A stretch of DNA of 64,000 bases from JAYUDN01 sp043739785. Lineage in GTDB: Bacteria; Patescibacteriota; Gracilibacteria; BD1-5; UBA2023. Below the pieces are notes generated by a model. That model had not been told where the DNA came from, made no database searches, and was given only the letters and a program-made list of their open reading frames with translations. Positions 22,373 to 33,065 of this stretch are shown here, piece by piece. A program made the translations under genes and the position numbers. How positions within the stretch are numbered: the stretch's first letter is position 1; every line of letters begins with the position of its first letter. The stretch is taken from the NCBI GenBank assembly GCA_043739785.1, contig JAYUDN010000028.1:1-64000 (forward strand), in the 5' to 3' direction.

Positions 22373-23704
22373 CTATTGTATGAGTCGTCTTCCTCGTTGG
22401 AGGAATGAGAATTTAGAAAATAATGAATTATTTCATAATACTCAAGGACTAAATGCAAGAGGAGTGACTCAGATACTCGATGATACTGCATCTATAGTGA
22501 GAGATGTGTCAGTTTTTGAGAGGTACATGAGGTTCATATCTCTTGCAAACAACATAATCTCTCGGATATCCGTATAAAACTGAGCAAAACCTGCCACATT
22601 TGATAATATATTTTTTTCGGTTCCTGCTTCTAGATACACTCCTTTAATAATCCGTTTTATATACATAACGTTATTTCTTAGAACGAATTCGTACTGATTC
22701 CCCGTCGTATTGACGAGGGTTACAATCCTATCCATAAAGGATGGAGTGATAATCATGCGACTGGTGACTTGATCAGTACATTTAACATCGAATAGTTTTT
22801 CGAATTCGATATTTTCGAGTTTTACTCGATTGGTATTTTGTCATCTAATTTCGAAATAGTAGATAATCCCCAATAAACTACATCCGACAAGCAGACCTAT
22901 CCACCAGTTGGTGAGAGCAAGTGTGAACATGGCTAACATGGTGCATCCTATTATCGGTCAGAGTAGTTTTGATCCTATCGATCTATCAGCGAAATCCTGA
23001 GTTATCAAGAGATCATCAGTCAGCGGGATTCGAGCATTTGGGAAAATAACTTTCAACAGGTAACAATGATTCGTCGTGACCCTCCTTCTATTTTTTCCAC
23101 TTCCTCTCACTTCTGAGGTTTCAAGCTCAAACCCATTGACCGCAAACATCTTACCATCCTTTTGGATATCAAAACGTATCGAGTCCTCGACTTTATCAAG
23201 CTGATCATACGAAGCGAGGAATCATTTGGATCTCAGAAACTCGATTTCATCAAACGAATACTTTCCATCATAACTGTATTCGAGCTTCGAATAGAGAAGT
23301 GGACACATTCTTGATAATACCTCGGTCTTGAGAGGGATCTCTATCTTTGAGGCAAATCGACTATAGAGGTAGCCTATTCAAACGGTATAGCTTATGACAG
23401 TAGACCATATGACTGGGCTAAATGAATTATCTTTACTTCCTATCGTAAAAAAGAATCAATCTATCAACTTTCCAAAAATACCTTCTCCTGTTCCAAAAAA
23501 GAAAGATAGTCATAAGGCCAGCGCAGTGCTTATACCGTAAACAAGATACTTCCATTTCTGTCGAACCTTTCTTTGTTTTTCGATTTCTTCCAGAGTTTCC
23601 TGGATTTTTGGTTCCTGAAAGAGTCCGTTTAAGAGTCAAATCTCTTCACTTGAAAGATTTTTTTTATCTTTTTCTGGAAGATTACCGAAGTCAATAGAGA
23701 ACAT
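22373..23704 (-). CDS. DUF3137-type membrane protein
   Basis: A 443-residue protein: soluble N-terminus, hydrophobic segments near residues 50-65 and 90-115, a central soluble domain with NGFELETSEVRGSGKNRR, two more hydrophobic segments around residues 250-290 (LAMFTLALTNWWIGLLVG), and a soluble C-terminus. This order matches DUF3137 proteins, which are often encoded beside LemA. The stop is TAG 22373-22375, after two TGA-encoded Gly near the end. Start ATG 23704 lies 26 bases after the lemA stop, so the two form one operon. Function unknown. Confidence 0.8.
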
Positions 23705-23730
23705 ATTTGTATGAATAAAGCAAGTAAGAT

Positions 23731-24339
23731 CTATGCAGCGAATAGTGATTTGGCATCTATCTTTTCTACTTTTGCTGCTTCGTCTGCTTCAAACATGGTA
23801 AATGTTGGAAGAGTCATCATACCAGCAATCAAACTTGATGGGAACATTTCTTTTTTATTACTGAACTCTTTCACACTTGCGTTATACCCTCTGCGAGCTC
23901 ACTGAAGCCTATCTTCGATTTCAGACCATTGAGTCTGGAGTTCGAGGAAATTATTACTTGCTTTGAGATCTGGATAACTCTCCGCTACAGCGAATATAGA
24001 TTTGAGTCACGCCTGAAGGGCATTTTCTTGAGCAAATCGTTCCGGACTATTCTTATTCGGATTCGATACGAGCTGAGCTCTCATTTCTGATACCTTATTG
24101 AGTATTCCTGCTTCGTGAGCCATATATTGTTTGACGAGTTCGATGAGATTTGGGATGAGATTATAACGGTTTTGAAGCACCGTATCTATCGCCGAGAAGG
24201 ATTCAGTCACGGTATTCTTGCTATTGATAATACTGTTATAAGTAGCTATGAAATATAACAACGCAAGAACGATAAAACCACCAATACCAAATAGAGTATT
24301 GGTATATTGGCCAAGAAGACCAAAAGTCTGAGTATCCAT
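23731..24339 (-). CDS. lemA: LemA family protein
   Basis: A 202-residue protein with one N-terminal membrane helix (FGIGGFIVLALLYFIATYNSI) and a helical-bundle domain carrying the LemA hallmarks: NTVTESFSAIDTVLQNRYNLIPNL, ENALQAGLKSIFAVAESYPDLKA and RGYNASVKEF. Two glycines are TGA. LemA proteins are common in CPR and of poorly defined envelope function. Gene order lemA then DUF3137 is conserved elsewhere. Confidence 0.95.
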
Positions 24340-24440
24340 AAGTAAGAATTAATAATAAACATATTTATCTTAACAGATACCATTATTTTTGTCAAAAAAA
24401 TCAAAAATTTCTATATTTTTCCTTATTTTTTGTCCTAAAA

Positions 24441-25532
24441 CTATATAATCTCAATCACCACAATCTCACTTCTCGTCCCGATTCGCTGAGGAGGACCCCA
24501 GGTCCCGACCCCACTCGTAGTGATCGATGTGAGCATCCCGAGGCGAGCCAGCCCATAAGAAAACTTACCGTAAATAGATCCTGTAATCAGAGAAAAAGGC
24601 CACATCTGTCCATGATGGGTATGACCTGAGACGACGAGGTCTATAGGATATTTTTTGAGACTCGCATGGAGCGTTGGCTTATGCTTTAGGAGGATGGTCG
24701 GATCATCTTGTGAGAGTTCAAGCGAGTTCAGAGTTTTTTCAAGTCCAGCTTTTGATTCCGAGGTATGGTAGGTAACTCCAGCAAATACTACACCGTCGAT
24801 GGTCATTTTCTTATTATTGAGAATATGGATATTACCTTTAGCAAGAGCCGCAAGCATGGCTTCCGTATTTCGATATTCCTCATGATTTCCGTTCGCAAAG
24901 AGAACACCGTGGGGGGTATTGATATGCTGGAACTCATTCGCTACTGCAGAAAAATCGATTTTTGGACCATCAAAAAAATCTCCAGGGATGATGAGGATTT
25001 CTCCACGCAACGTATTGATAGTTTCTACAAGCTTCTTCGCTTCCTTTTGCTCGTATATATTCCCATAGTGAGTATCTCCGATCATGATGATTTTTTTTCC
25101 ATGCCAGTGGTGTGTTTTCCTGAGGGCGACCTTATAGGTAGTAATGACGGAATGAAAAGTCCAATATACCCCCCAGAGGTTGAGGAGAATAATGACTATA
25201 ACAAAACCTGCAGCATACCATATACTGGTAAATACGGTACGGGTAATAAGAGCAAAAAGAAGCGAAAAGAATCCGAGGAAACCAATACTGGCATTGATTC
25301 CGATAGCGTAGGCTCCGATTCGGTAAACAAGGGAAAAGTATCGATTCGTATACATATTGCATCCTAAAATCCCGACTATAAAAATAGTCGGTCCCAAAAA
25401 CAGAAGTGAAAAAATCACATTCGAGTGTTCTCAAAAATAAGGAAAAAGGATAGTCAGGAGTAGGGCTGCCGCGTAGGCCCAGGAATATAGGACTGCCGTA
25501 AAAACCGAAAGAAAAAAGATAATAGTAGCCAT
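24441..25532 (-). CDS. membrane-anchored metallophosphoesterase
   Basis: A 363-residue protein with about four membrane helices in residues 1-130, then a calcineurin-like phosphoesterase domain. Metal ligands are visible in order: IGDTHYGN (DxH), PGDFFDG (GD), GNHEEYR (GNHE), LLKHKP, and SGHTHHGQMWP (GHTH). It resembles the YkuE/YaeI-type family. The N-terminal FGEHSN uses a TGA Gly at 25428. Start ATG 25532, 58 bases after the ileS stop, gives MATIIFFLS; in-frame starts further up overlap ileS and were not chosen. Confidence 0.9.
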
Positions 25533-25590
25533 TGTATGAATTTGAAGATTGATTAGAAAGGTCTGTTGGAAAGTGAAAGCGTCCGAGATG

Positions 25591-28500
25591 CTATCGTTTA
25601 AGAGTAATAAGAATCTCTCATACCTCATCGATAGTGACTGATTTCTCTCGGTCGGCACCTATGATACTATCTCGTATCTGAGAAAGGGTTTCTCTTTCGA
25701 TATACATCTTCCAATCTGAAAGTATGCTTGAAATGAAAGTATTCCGTTCCAGTCACGATACTCAAGTTTCGGAAGGCATAGTACTCAGTTCTTGATTATT
25801 TCAAGTTTGGATTCTGATTTCGATGCGATCGGTGACCGCATAATCAGCTTCCTTTCTCATTTCTTGTATCGCGCGAACGAGATCTCGAGCATATCATTCG
25901 AGCTTCAGAGCTTCGGTAATATCCGTATCGAGCGCGACGACCATCCCATAACCTCCCTCGACGTCTCCAATTCCCTCTAGGGGAAGATACTCAAGAGTAT
26001 ACTCTCAGAGTTCGAGAGTAAAGGTTCAAACCTGGATTTTTCAATCAGGGAGTTCTTGAAAATCACCGTTCTTTGCTGCGGTAATAATAGCTTGCACGTC
26101 TTTCCCGAATCTTGGACCGATTTTGCGAGCATCGGGTTTGCAGATTTTCTTCGCAAGATTTTCAGGATTCTCAAACCGCACTTCCTTTACATTGAGCTCG
26201 TCCTTGATAATCGACTGGTAGTATGCATCGAGGGATTCTGTGATCGTGACGGACTGAAGTGGCTGACGGACTCGGATGTTTTTACGACTTCTCAGACCGA
26301 GACCGAGCGAGACAATACGCTCACACTTTTCCATATCGCGATTGAGCTCATTGTCTATGAGGTGGCGAGATGGACGAGTGATGTATTGGAGGTGGACACT
26401 ATTCTCATCTGTTCTGTCATTCTGAGGAACGAAGAATCCAAGTTTTTGTTCTTCTGGATCCTTCGCAAGCTCAGGATGACGGGAAACATCCGTGAGTCCC
26501 TTATAGATACTCTCGGCAAGAAATGGCATATACGGAGCGAGAAGTTTCGAAAGCTCGAGGAGCACCGTATAGAGCGTCTCATAGGCACTAGCCTTATCTG
26601 GCGTCATCCCCGATTCCCAGAAACGACGACGGGAAAGACGGACGTACCAGTTCGTGAGTTCATCCATATAGTCCACAATCGCACGACAGGCCCGAGTGAT
26701 ATCGTATCCGTCCATCGCATCATGCACCTGACCCATGAGGACCTGGAGTTTCGAAAGGATCCAACGATCAAGAGGATTGGTGAGTGGAGTTGTGATTAGA
26801 CGAAATGGCTCGGCATGCACGATACTAGATCCAAAATGTGCTTTTTCAGATCATTTCCCGAAATATTTTGCCTGTATAGGTCTACTGGTACCAGAATGTC
26901 AAACAACAAGAACCCTTTTCCCCTTATACTTTGCCAATACCTTTTCAAATGTATCCAAAATACGAGATTCGAATTGCTCGATATTTTCTTTTTGATTATT
27001 TTTATAGAGTCGTCGAATAGCATCATGGTTTTCTTTTTCTGCCGAAGGAATTCCTCATATTTTTGCTATTTCTTCGAGAGTCTTTCCTGCATATTCTCAG
27101 GCATGTTGCTCTATGAATCAGTCATCTGAGGTATATTCACCAGTAAAACCGATAACATCTCAGATAATTCTTGCAGTTTCCATCGTACGCGTGAGTCCAG
27201 TATGAATAATGATATCGAAATTTTTTCCTTGTTCTTTCAGAGTTTTAGCTGCATTGGATGCCTGTTCTTTTCATTTTTCAGTGAGTTCTGGATTATCGGT
27301 TCCATCACTCATCATCCCTGCTACATTTGATGTACTCTCGGCATGTCGAGCGAACCATACCTCGGTTTCATCCTTTTTCCAACCATCGATATTGGCATAG
27401 GTGGTGAAAAATGAATACGTATTCCAGATTGGGAGCATTACTCCCTTTACGGTTTCGATGATCTGCTCCTCCTTGAAATCCATATCACCTCCAGAAAGAA
27501 GAGGAGAGTTCAGCATATAAAATCGGATCGGATCTGCCCCATATTTCTCTATCGTCGCCCGAGGATCTGGATAGTTTCCGAATGATTTCGACATCTTGCG
27601 TCCATCATTTCCATTGATCACACCAGTCGTGATCACATTGGTAAAGCTCGGAGTCGGAGTCGGTTTCTTATTCGGATTGAGAAGGACCCCGAGGACATGC
27701 ATCACATAGAACCAAGCCCGTACTTGCCCGACGTATTCGGCGATAAAGTCAGCGGGGAAACTTGCTTCCATCTCACCTTTATTTTCGAAGGGGTAATGCA
27801 TCTGAGCGTACGGCATAGATCCTGAGTCCATCCACACATCCAGGACTTCGGGGATACGCTGAAGAGGAGCACCCGTTTTTATGAGCCCTGCGATGAGTTG
27901 ATATTGTCATCTTAGTTCATGATTTCCTATCTCCATTCCTACGAATACAGCACCGAGTTTTTCGGCAAAATCTTTTCCATGTGAGAATGGTACGGTATCA
28001 TCATTTTTTGCGTGAATGACTATGATTTCATCTGCAATATTTCAAGTATTGAGTGATTCCAAGCTTTTATAAATAGACTCTATGTTGGGCTTTTTTCCTT
28101 CCGAAACAGCATTCGAAATTCATCGAGCTCTCATAACGATTCTTGGAACTTTTATTCCCTTCTCAGCAAGGTATCGGGCAGTCATTACTCAACCTAAAGA
28201 TCCTGTATAGACAGCATCATATTGAGAAAAATCTATGCTATCAAAAGTCTGTTTCCAGGATTCATAGGTAGGATCTTCTGAACGATCAAACTGGAATGAG
28301 TCAAAATCTATAGTATTTTGACTAAATACCCCCATCATTTCTCTCCAGCTTCCATTTACTTTCGAAATATCTGTTCATTTCCCATGAATTCCCAGAACCT
28401 TCTTCGTCTTTTGTGTATTCTTTGGTGCGAGGAGGATCGAATCGATATATGGTTTGTGGAGGTTGAGAAGATTCTTATTCGCAACATCGAGGATAAAAGT

Positions 28501-30969
28501 CTCCGGTGTTGCATTTGGAGTTTTTTTAGTCGACTTTTTTCCTGTGATAGATTCGATTGTTATCTTTGTTGGAATACCATGAGAGATTGCCAATACCGTC
28601 TTTCCTGGATATTTTTCGCATATTTCCTGGATAACTGCAGTTGTACGCAACTGTATATCTACATAATTTTCACCTGTTCATCCAAAATTATGATTTTTAT
28701 CTGCAAATAAAGACTTTCTTTCTTGATTTCGTTCGATAATGAGCTTTTCTGAGAAGGGACTATTGGCGTATTTTCCATGATCCGTCTCTTTGAGCCTTTC
28801 ATCAGTGATTATTTCTATTCCGAGAGCTTTTGCAAGTGGCTCAGCCGTCTGCATCGCACGGAGAAATGGTGACGTAATGATAATATCGACTCATGCATCT
28901 TTGAGTTCTCTCATAAGTTCTTCTGCCTGGTCAAATCCTTTCGGAGAAAGTGGCGAATTGCCGATATCATCATAGCATTTCTCGACATTCGCGACACTCT
29001 CAGCGTGTCGAGTGATGATAAGTTTCGTGAGCTGTCCGTACGGTTTATTACGCTCGAATATTTCTTCTCGTGAACTGACAACGACTCTTTCACTGCCATC
29101 TTGATTCTGCCAGACGGGCATCGGTGCTCCCCAGTAGCGAGTACGAGAGATACACCAGTCAGGTGCTGACTCGATCCCCTTCGCGAATCGTCCGAATTTC
29201 AGATGCTCTGGAAACCAGTTGATCTGTTCATTCGCCTTGAGGAGCTTGTCCTTCTGAGACTGGATATCGATAAACCATGAAGCCTGTGCCTTCTGAACGA
29301 GTGGAGTTCCAGACCGAGGACAAAATGGGACACGGTGGGTAATCCCCTCGAGTTTGAAGAGGGTATTATTCTCCTTCATACGCTCGATATTGATACGATT
29401 CGCCCCCTTCTCTGGCTCCTCAAGATTAAGGTAATGAGTCCCTTCATAGTCGAAAATCTGGCTCGTATACTTCCCTGCTTCATCCATCGCTTCCGAGATA
29501 AAAATCCCCTCTTTTTTCGCAAGTTGGAAGTCGACGTCACCGAACTCCGGTGCTTCATGCCCGATCCCCGTACCATCTGTATCCGTTATAAAGTCGGCGT
29601 GGTAGATTTTGTGATTTTTCTCTCCGTGTTTCTGATAGTAATACTCAGGAAATGGTGGAATATATCCGAGCCCGACGAGTTCCGAACCTTTGAATTCACG
29701 GATAATCGTATACTCCCCTTTTCATTTGAAGACTGATTCAGCACGATTTTTAGCGACAATGAATGATTCAGAGACGTCCACCCCCTGCTTCGCAGACCCC
29801 TCAAGAGGGGAATTCAACGACACAAGCACATAATCAATATCCTTTCTTACCGCCAGTGCCATATTTGCAGGTATCGTCCAAGGAGTAGTTGTCCAAGCGA
29901 GAACTTTTATTGATGATGAAGGTATCAGTTTTTCTCTCCTTCATAGAAAAACATCTACTGCATACTGATCGACCAAAAAGATATTTTCGTATACATTTTC
30001 TAGCTCTTCTTTCGAGAACCATTTCCATTCACGAAATTTCCCTGGTTCATTATTTTTTATATCTTTTGAATTAACTTGAATCTTGTAGTGTACACCTCTC
30101 CATGATCCATTTGGTGTCAGCTGCACCTCTTCGAGTACCTTATTTCATAGGCTTCGTATTTCTATACCTATTTCTTCTTTTGCTTCTCGTGTAGCACATT
30201 CTTCAATTGTCTCATTATCTTCTTTTTTTCCTCCGACAAGTTTCCATGCATTATATTTATTACTCCAACCAAGAAGAAACTTATCTTCTTCATCGATAAT
30301 CCATGTTATTGCAGCGACTTTTTCTTCAAGCTCGAACTTAACCGTAATCGCAGGATCATTGACCTCCTGGTAGGTATCATCCATCGCGACTTCGAAGTTC
30401 GAAATCGGAGTTCCGAGTTTCCATGAGTAGAGTGATACGCGCTTTCCTTCATAGATGAGTCCCTTATTCCACAACTGAGAGAATACCCACATGACTGACT
30501 CCATATAGTCCTGATCCATCGTACGGTAGGCATGATCCATATCGACCCAGCGTCCGATTTTCTCTATATACCAATCCCACTCGCTCGAGACCTCACCAGT
30601 GTATTTGTAGCATTCATCGATGAATTCTTTCACTCCACGTGCTTCGATATCCGCGTTTGATTTAAGGCCCAGCTTCTTTTGTACACGTTCCTCTATCGGG
30701 AGACCATGACAATCCCATCCCCAGACACGCTCGACCCGACGTCCACGCATCGTCCAGTATCGCCCGACGACATCTTTCACCGTCGAACCGAGCATATGGC
30801 CATAGTGTGGCATGCCAGTGATGAATGGAGGACCATCGTAGAATCGATACGGATTGTCCTCGGGCCGAGAATCTATCGACTTCTGAAAGGTGTTATTCGC
30901 TTTCCAGAAGGCGAGAATCTCAGATTCGAGAGCGGGAAAGGATTGTTTTGGGGAGATGGAGGGAAACAT
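25591..30969 (-). CDS. ileS: isoleucyl-tRNA synthetase with four embedded enzyme domains
   Basis: A 1792-residue protein, about twice the usual IleRS, open from 30969 to TAG 25591 with only TGA-Gly codons; I decoded the main gaps codon by codon. Order: HIGH-type PHYGH near residue 55; Nudix insert ~215-350 with box GGKKEDNETIEECATREAKEE; editing domain (LAWTTTPWTIP, DGTGIGHEAPEFGD); histidine phosphatase 1 from ~652 (ITRHAESV, SPFLRAMQTAE, ISHGI); alpha/beta hydrolase ~856-1020 (TGSLGG, NDDTVP, GNHEL); WMDSGSMPYAQ; KMSKS near 1123; histidine phosphatase 2 ~1203-1380 (FARHAEST, TGLTRTMETA, VGHSGTS); anticodon domain from ~1381. A palindromic repeat lies in frame near residue 1500. Core IleRS uses GGN almost only; the inserts use much TGA. 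Roles of the inserts are unknown. Confidence 0.95.
26416..26483. repeat. palindromic element inside ileS
   Basis: GTCATTCTGAGGAACGAAGA pairs imperfectly with the inverted TCCTTCGCAAGCTCAGGATGAC arm. It matches the copy at 32767-32836 in both arms. It is translated in frame within IleRS as a segment beginning RHPELAKDPEEQ, so it behaves like the in-gene palindromes of Rickettsia. Confidence 0.8.
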
Positions 30970-30974
30970 AGAAG

Positions 30975-31006
30975 AGTTGAAAGTTAAAAGTTGAAAGTTA
31001 AAAGTT
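30975..31006. repeat. short tandem repeat upstream of ileS
   Basis: GTTGAAAGTTAAAA occurs twice in a row between the RibD-like gene and ileS. It is part of the 64-base spacer upstream of the ileS start and may be a slippage product. Confidence 0.6.
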
Positions 31007-31033
31007 CAACAAAGAGATACAAAGTTAAATAAT

Positions 31034-31531
31034 TTATAGAATCTGATAATGCAATCGTACCGTATTTTCTCAGAGCTTCTTCAATTCTATGAGTTTGAGT
31101 TTCGGAATATTCGAGAGTTTTCAGAATATAGGGACTCCTTCTGAGATGATCACTGGATCGATGTCGAGGATGATCTCATCTAGGAGTCACTCATCGAGGA
31201 GGTAGGTAGCGATACTGTATCCTCCACAGATAATCACTTCCTTTTCTCAGAGCGATTCGAGGTATTCGATCGCATCTTCTGGAGACGGGGATACTTGGTA
31301 AGGGGTCTCGAGGTGGTGACTCGATATGATGATGAGATTTCTGAGTCCGAGCGTGTCTATGCCTCCATCTTTCATCATAATCTCATAAGTCTTTCTTCCC
31401 ATGATCATATTTCAGACCCGTTTGCTATCTGCGATATAAGCGTTCCATTCATCGGATGACCAGCCAGTAGAGTCATCAGATTCAGCAATGTATCCGTTGA
31501 TACTCGATGCGAAGATAAGTATTTTTTTCAT
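31034..31531 (-). CDS. RibD C-terminal/DHFR-like reductase
   Basis: A 165-residue protein of the dihydrofolate-reductase/RibD-C fold. MKKILIFASSINGYIAE, NMIMGRKTYEIMM, EVIICGGYSIATYLL and DEIILDIDPVI are the usual blocks with the NADPH-binding GG. Several glycines are TGA. Start ATG 31531, not the longer upstream frame, because this gives the family N-terminus. It is 40 bases downstream of the HAD gene in the same leftward operon. A separate true DHFR is at 42984. Substrate unknown. Confidence 0.85.
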
Positions 31532-31571
31532 AAATGACAGTTGATTATTAATAAAGTGATAAAGATACATC

Positions 31572-32195
31572 TTATTCTTTGATAAGCGTCTCGGTATCGA
31601 GGAGTGATACTGTGGAAATCTCATATCGATCCCTTCACTCTTTTCCTATATGGATAAAGTCTATCCCTTTCTCCATAGCAAATCGTCGGTCACTATCCCC
31701 ATCTCAGATGTAGACCGCACACTCGTAAAACTGAGGATCTCCAGTATGAGTTCGAAAGGCTTCAAGGTGAACGGGTCACTTCAGGAGGGTATCACTTCCG
31801 AGGATGACAGCGAAACTATCTTCGATTTTTCATTTCTTCAGGTACTTGAGAGCTGTCGGGGTTGAGTTCCCAGTGGTGAGAAAGAGGGTATATCGTTTCG
31901 AAAGTTCTCGGATCTTCTCAGGAACTCTAGGGAAAAATATACAATCAAGCTCGTATATATCGGCGTATATGGCATCACAGAGCTTTTGTATATCTACGTT
32001 CATTCAGTGAAATATGAGTTCAAGTTGTGTGAGGAGTGGAGTTCAGAAGGTTGAATGGTATATTTTTTCTGCCAACTCCCTGTTTATACCAGGAATTCGT
32101 AAGATATGACTAAAAACAACCGCTTCAGATTCACGGTTACTCTCTATGAGGGTACCATCGAGGTCAAATATGAGGTATTTTTTATCTACGAACAT
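31572..32195 (-). CDS. HAD-superfamily hydrolase
   Basis: A 207-residue phosphatase of the haloacid-dehalogenase superfamily. YLIFDLDGTLIESN is motif I with the nucleophile and acid/base Asp; LFLTTGNSTPTALKYL is motif II; CAVYIGDGDSDRRFAMEKG holds motif IV. The short helical cap lies between residues ~20 and 85. Several Gly are TGA. The gene starts 14 bases after the Nudix stop, so it is co-transcribed under the T-box leader. Candidate substrates are small phosphates or nucleotides. Confidence 0.88.
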
Positions 32196-32209
32196 TGAAT
32201 ACTTTTTAG

Positions 32210-32692
32210 TTAGTTTATTAGTCAGAGTGCTTTTTCGAGTATCGGGAGGATTTCGACGGAGCTTTTGAAATTGATACTCTTGATGTGGCTCAGAGGGATC
32301 CATTCTGCGAGTCGAGCATATTCTTGTTCTTCTTCATCGAATCCATCGGTCGAGAGTGTTCATCAAGTTACTGTAGCAGAAGCATATATCAAAATAGAAT
32401 GTATATATCGTTTTTTCGAAATGGTTCTGAAGAAACTTGACTGGGTATCGATACATGTATCCATAGTGACATCCAGTCCAGTCTCTTCTTTCACCTCTCG
32501 GATGAGTGCCTCTTCGATCGTCTCTCCCAGATTGATTCCCCCACCAGGCAGATCGTATCCATCCCACTGTGGAGAAAGAAGAATCTTATTATCTTGAACA
32601 ATAATAGCATAAACTGAAGGCCTCCAGCTCAGTGCTGAAGCCTCTACTTCATAGGTATTTTTATCGAGATCGATGCAGGTAATGGTTGGCAT
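32210..32692 (-). CDS. Nudix hydrolase, first gene of the T-box operon
   Basis: A 160-residue Nudix protein. After a beta strand (RPSVYAIIVQDNKILLSP) comes the Nudix box in DGYDLPGGGINLGETIEEAL and IREVKEETGLD, complete with the REVKEE metal ligands. TGA encodes Gly at 32363 and near the end (32222), after which three residues lead to TAA. ATG 32692 begins directly after the leader terminator. The same family is embedded in IleRS of this operon. Substrate unknown, typically a nucleoside diphosphate derivative. Confidence 0.9.
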
Positions 32693-32694
32693 AA

Positions 32695-32722
32695 AAAAGC
32701 ACACAAAATAAACTGTGTGCTT
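32695..32722 (-). terminator. terminator of the T-box leader
   Basis: AAGCACACA, loop of eight, TGTGTGCTT, then a run of six T on the minus strand, ending three bases before the Nudix ATG. Its 5' arm overlaps the last bases of the antiterminator helix, as required for a regulatory switch. Confidence 0.85.
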
Positions 32723-32766
32723 CTGGTCCCGATTACTTGGGAAGGTACCACCGAAAGCAGTTGTTT

Positions 32767-32836
32767 CGTCATCCTGAGTGTAGCGAAGGATCCAGGAACC
32801 ATAGAACATGGATTCTTCCTTCGTCAGAATGACGGG
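32767..32836. repeat. palindromic element inside the T-box leader
   Basis: CGTCATCCTGAGTGTAGCGA and the inverted TTCCTTCGTCAGAATGACG arm. It is closely related to the copy inside ileS at 26416-26483. It would form an extra hairpin between Stem I and the antiterminator. Confidence 0.8.
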
Positions 32837-32956
32837 AACATACTTGATTGTATTTTGATGACGGAGTATTTCGACTCCGAGTTGTTCTAATCGGCAGAAT
32901 GCCTTTCTTCAACTAGCTCGCGGTTGATAGCCGCTCAAGTGCTTTTGACTCATTGT

Positions 32957-32983
32957 AGTATACAGAAAATCGTGTAAATGCAA
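32957..32983 (-). promoter_or_regulatory. promoter of the T-box operon
   Basis: On the minus strand TTGCAT (32983-32978), a 15-base spacer and TATACT (32962-32957). Transcription would start about seven bases later, at the 5' end of the T-box leader. Confidence 0.65.
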
Positions 32984-33065
32984 GGATTTTGTTTCCATGT
33001 AGTGGATTTGCATTTTACCCGGATTTATGATACATTTGTATGTATATTTTCTACTATTCACTTCG

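Larger units (their letters stand above)
32693..32953 (-). promoter_or_regulatory. T-box riboswitch leader
   Basis: Read on the minus strand, CTTTCGG (32757-32751), bulge TGGTACC (32750-32744), TCCC (32742-32739), loop, GGGA (32730-32727) and CCAGAAG (32726-32720) form the T-box antiterminator with its invariant UGGNACC bulge. It is followed by a terminator, AAGCACACA with TGTGTGCTT and U6 (32722-32695). Upstream, ACTTGA (32940-32935) pairs with TCAAGT (32847-32842) to close a Stem I-like region with several hairpins. ATC occurs at 32859-32857 on its 3' side, fitting an isoleucine specifier. A palindromic element occupies the Stem III position. It would sense uncharged tRNA-Ile and control the operon containing ileS. 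Confidence 0.82.

Noticed and set aside
26056..26799. Long rightward open frame opposite ileS
   Set aside because: It is antisense to a well-supported conserved gene and has no family features.
32860..32945. tRNA-like set of three hairpins
   Set aside because: No consistent acceptor stem or canonical T loop; the hairpins fit T-box Stem I better.
32693..32953. N-terminal extension of the Nudix protein through the leader (in-frame ATG 32953 right after a TATACT box)
   Set aside because: The stretch contains a terminator, a T-box antiterminator and a palindromic repeat; the open frame of 87 codons is explained by chance and the family N-terminus is at 32692.
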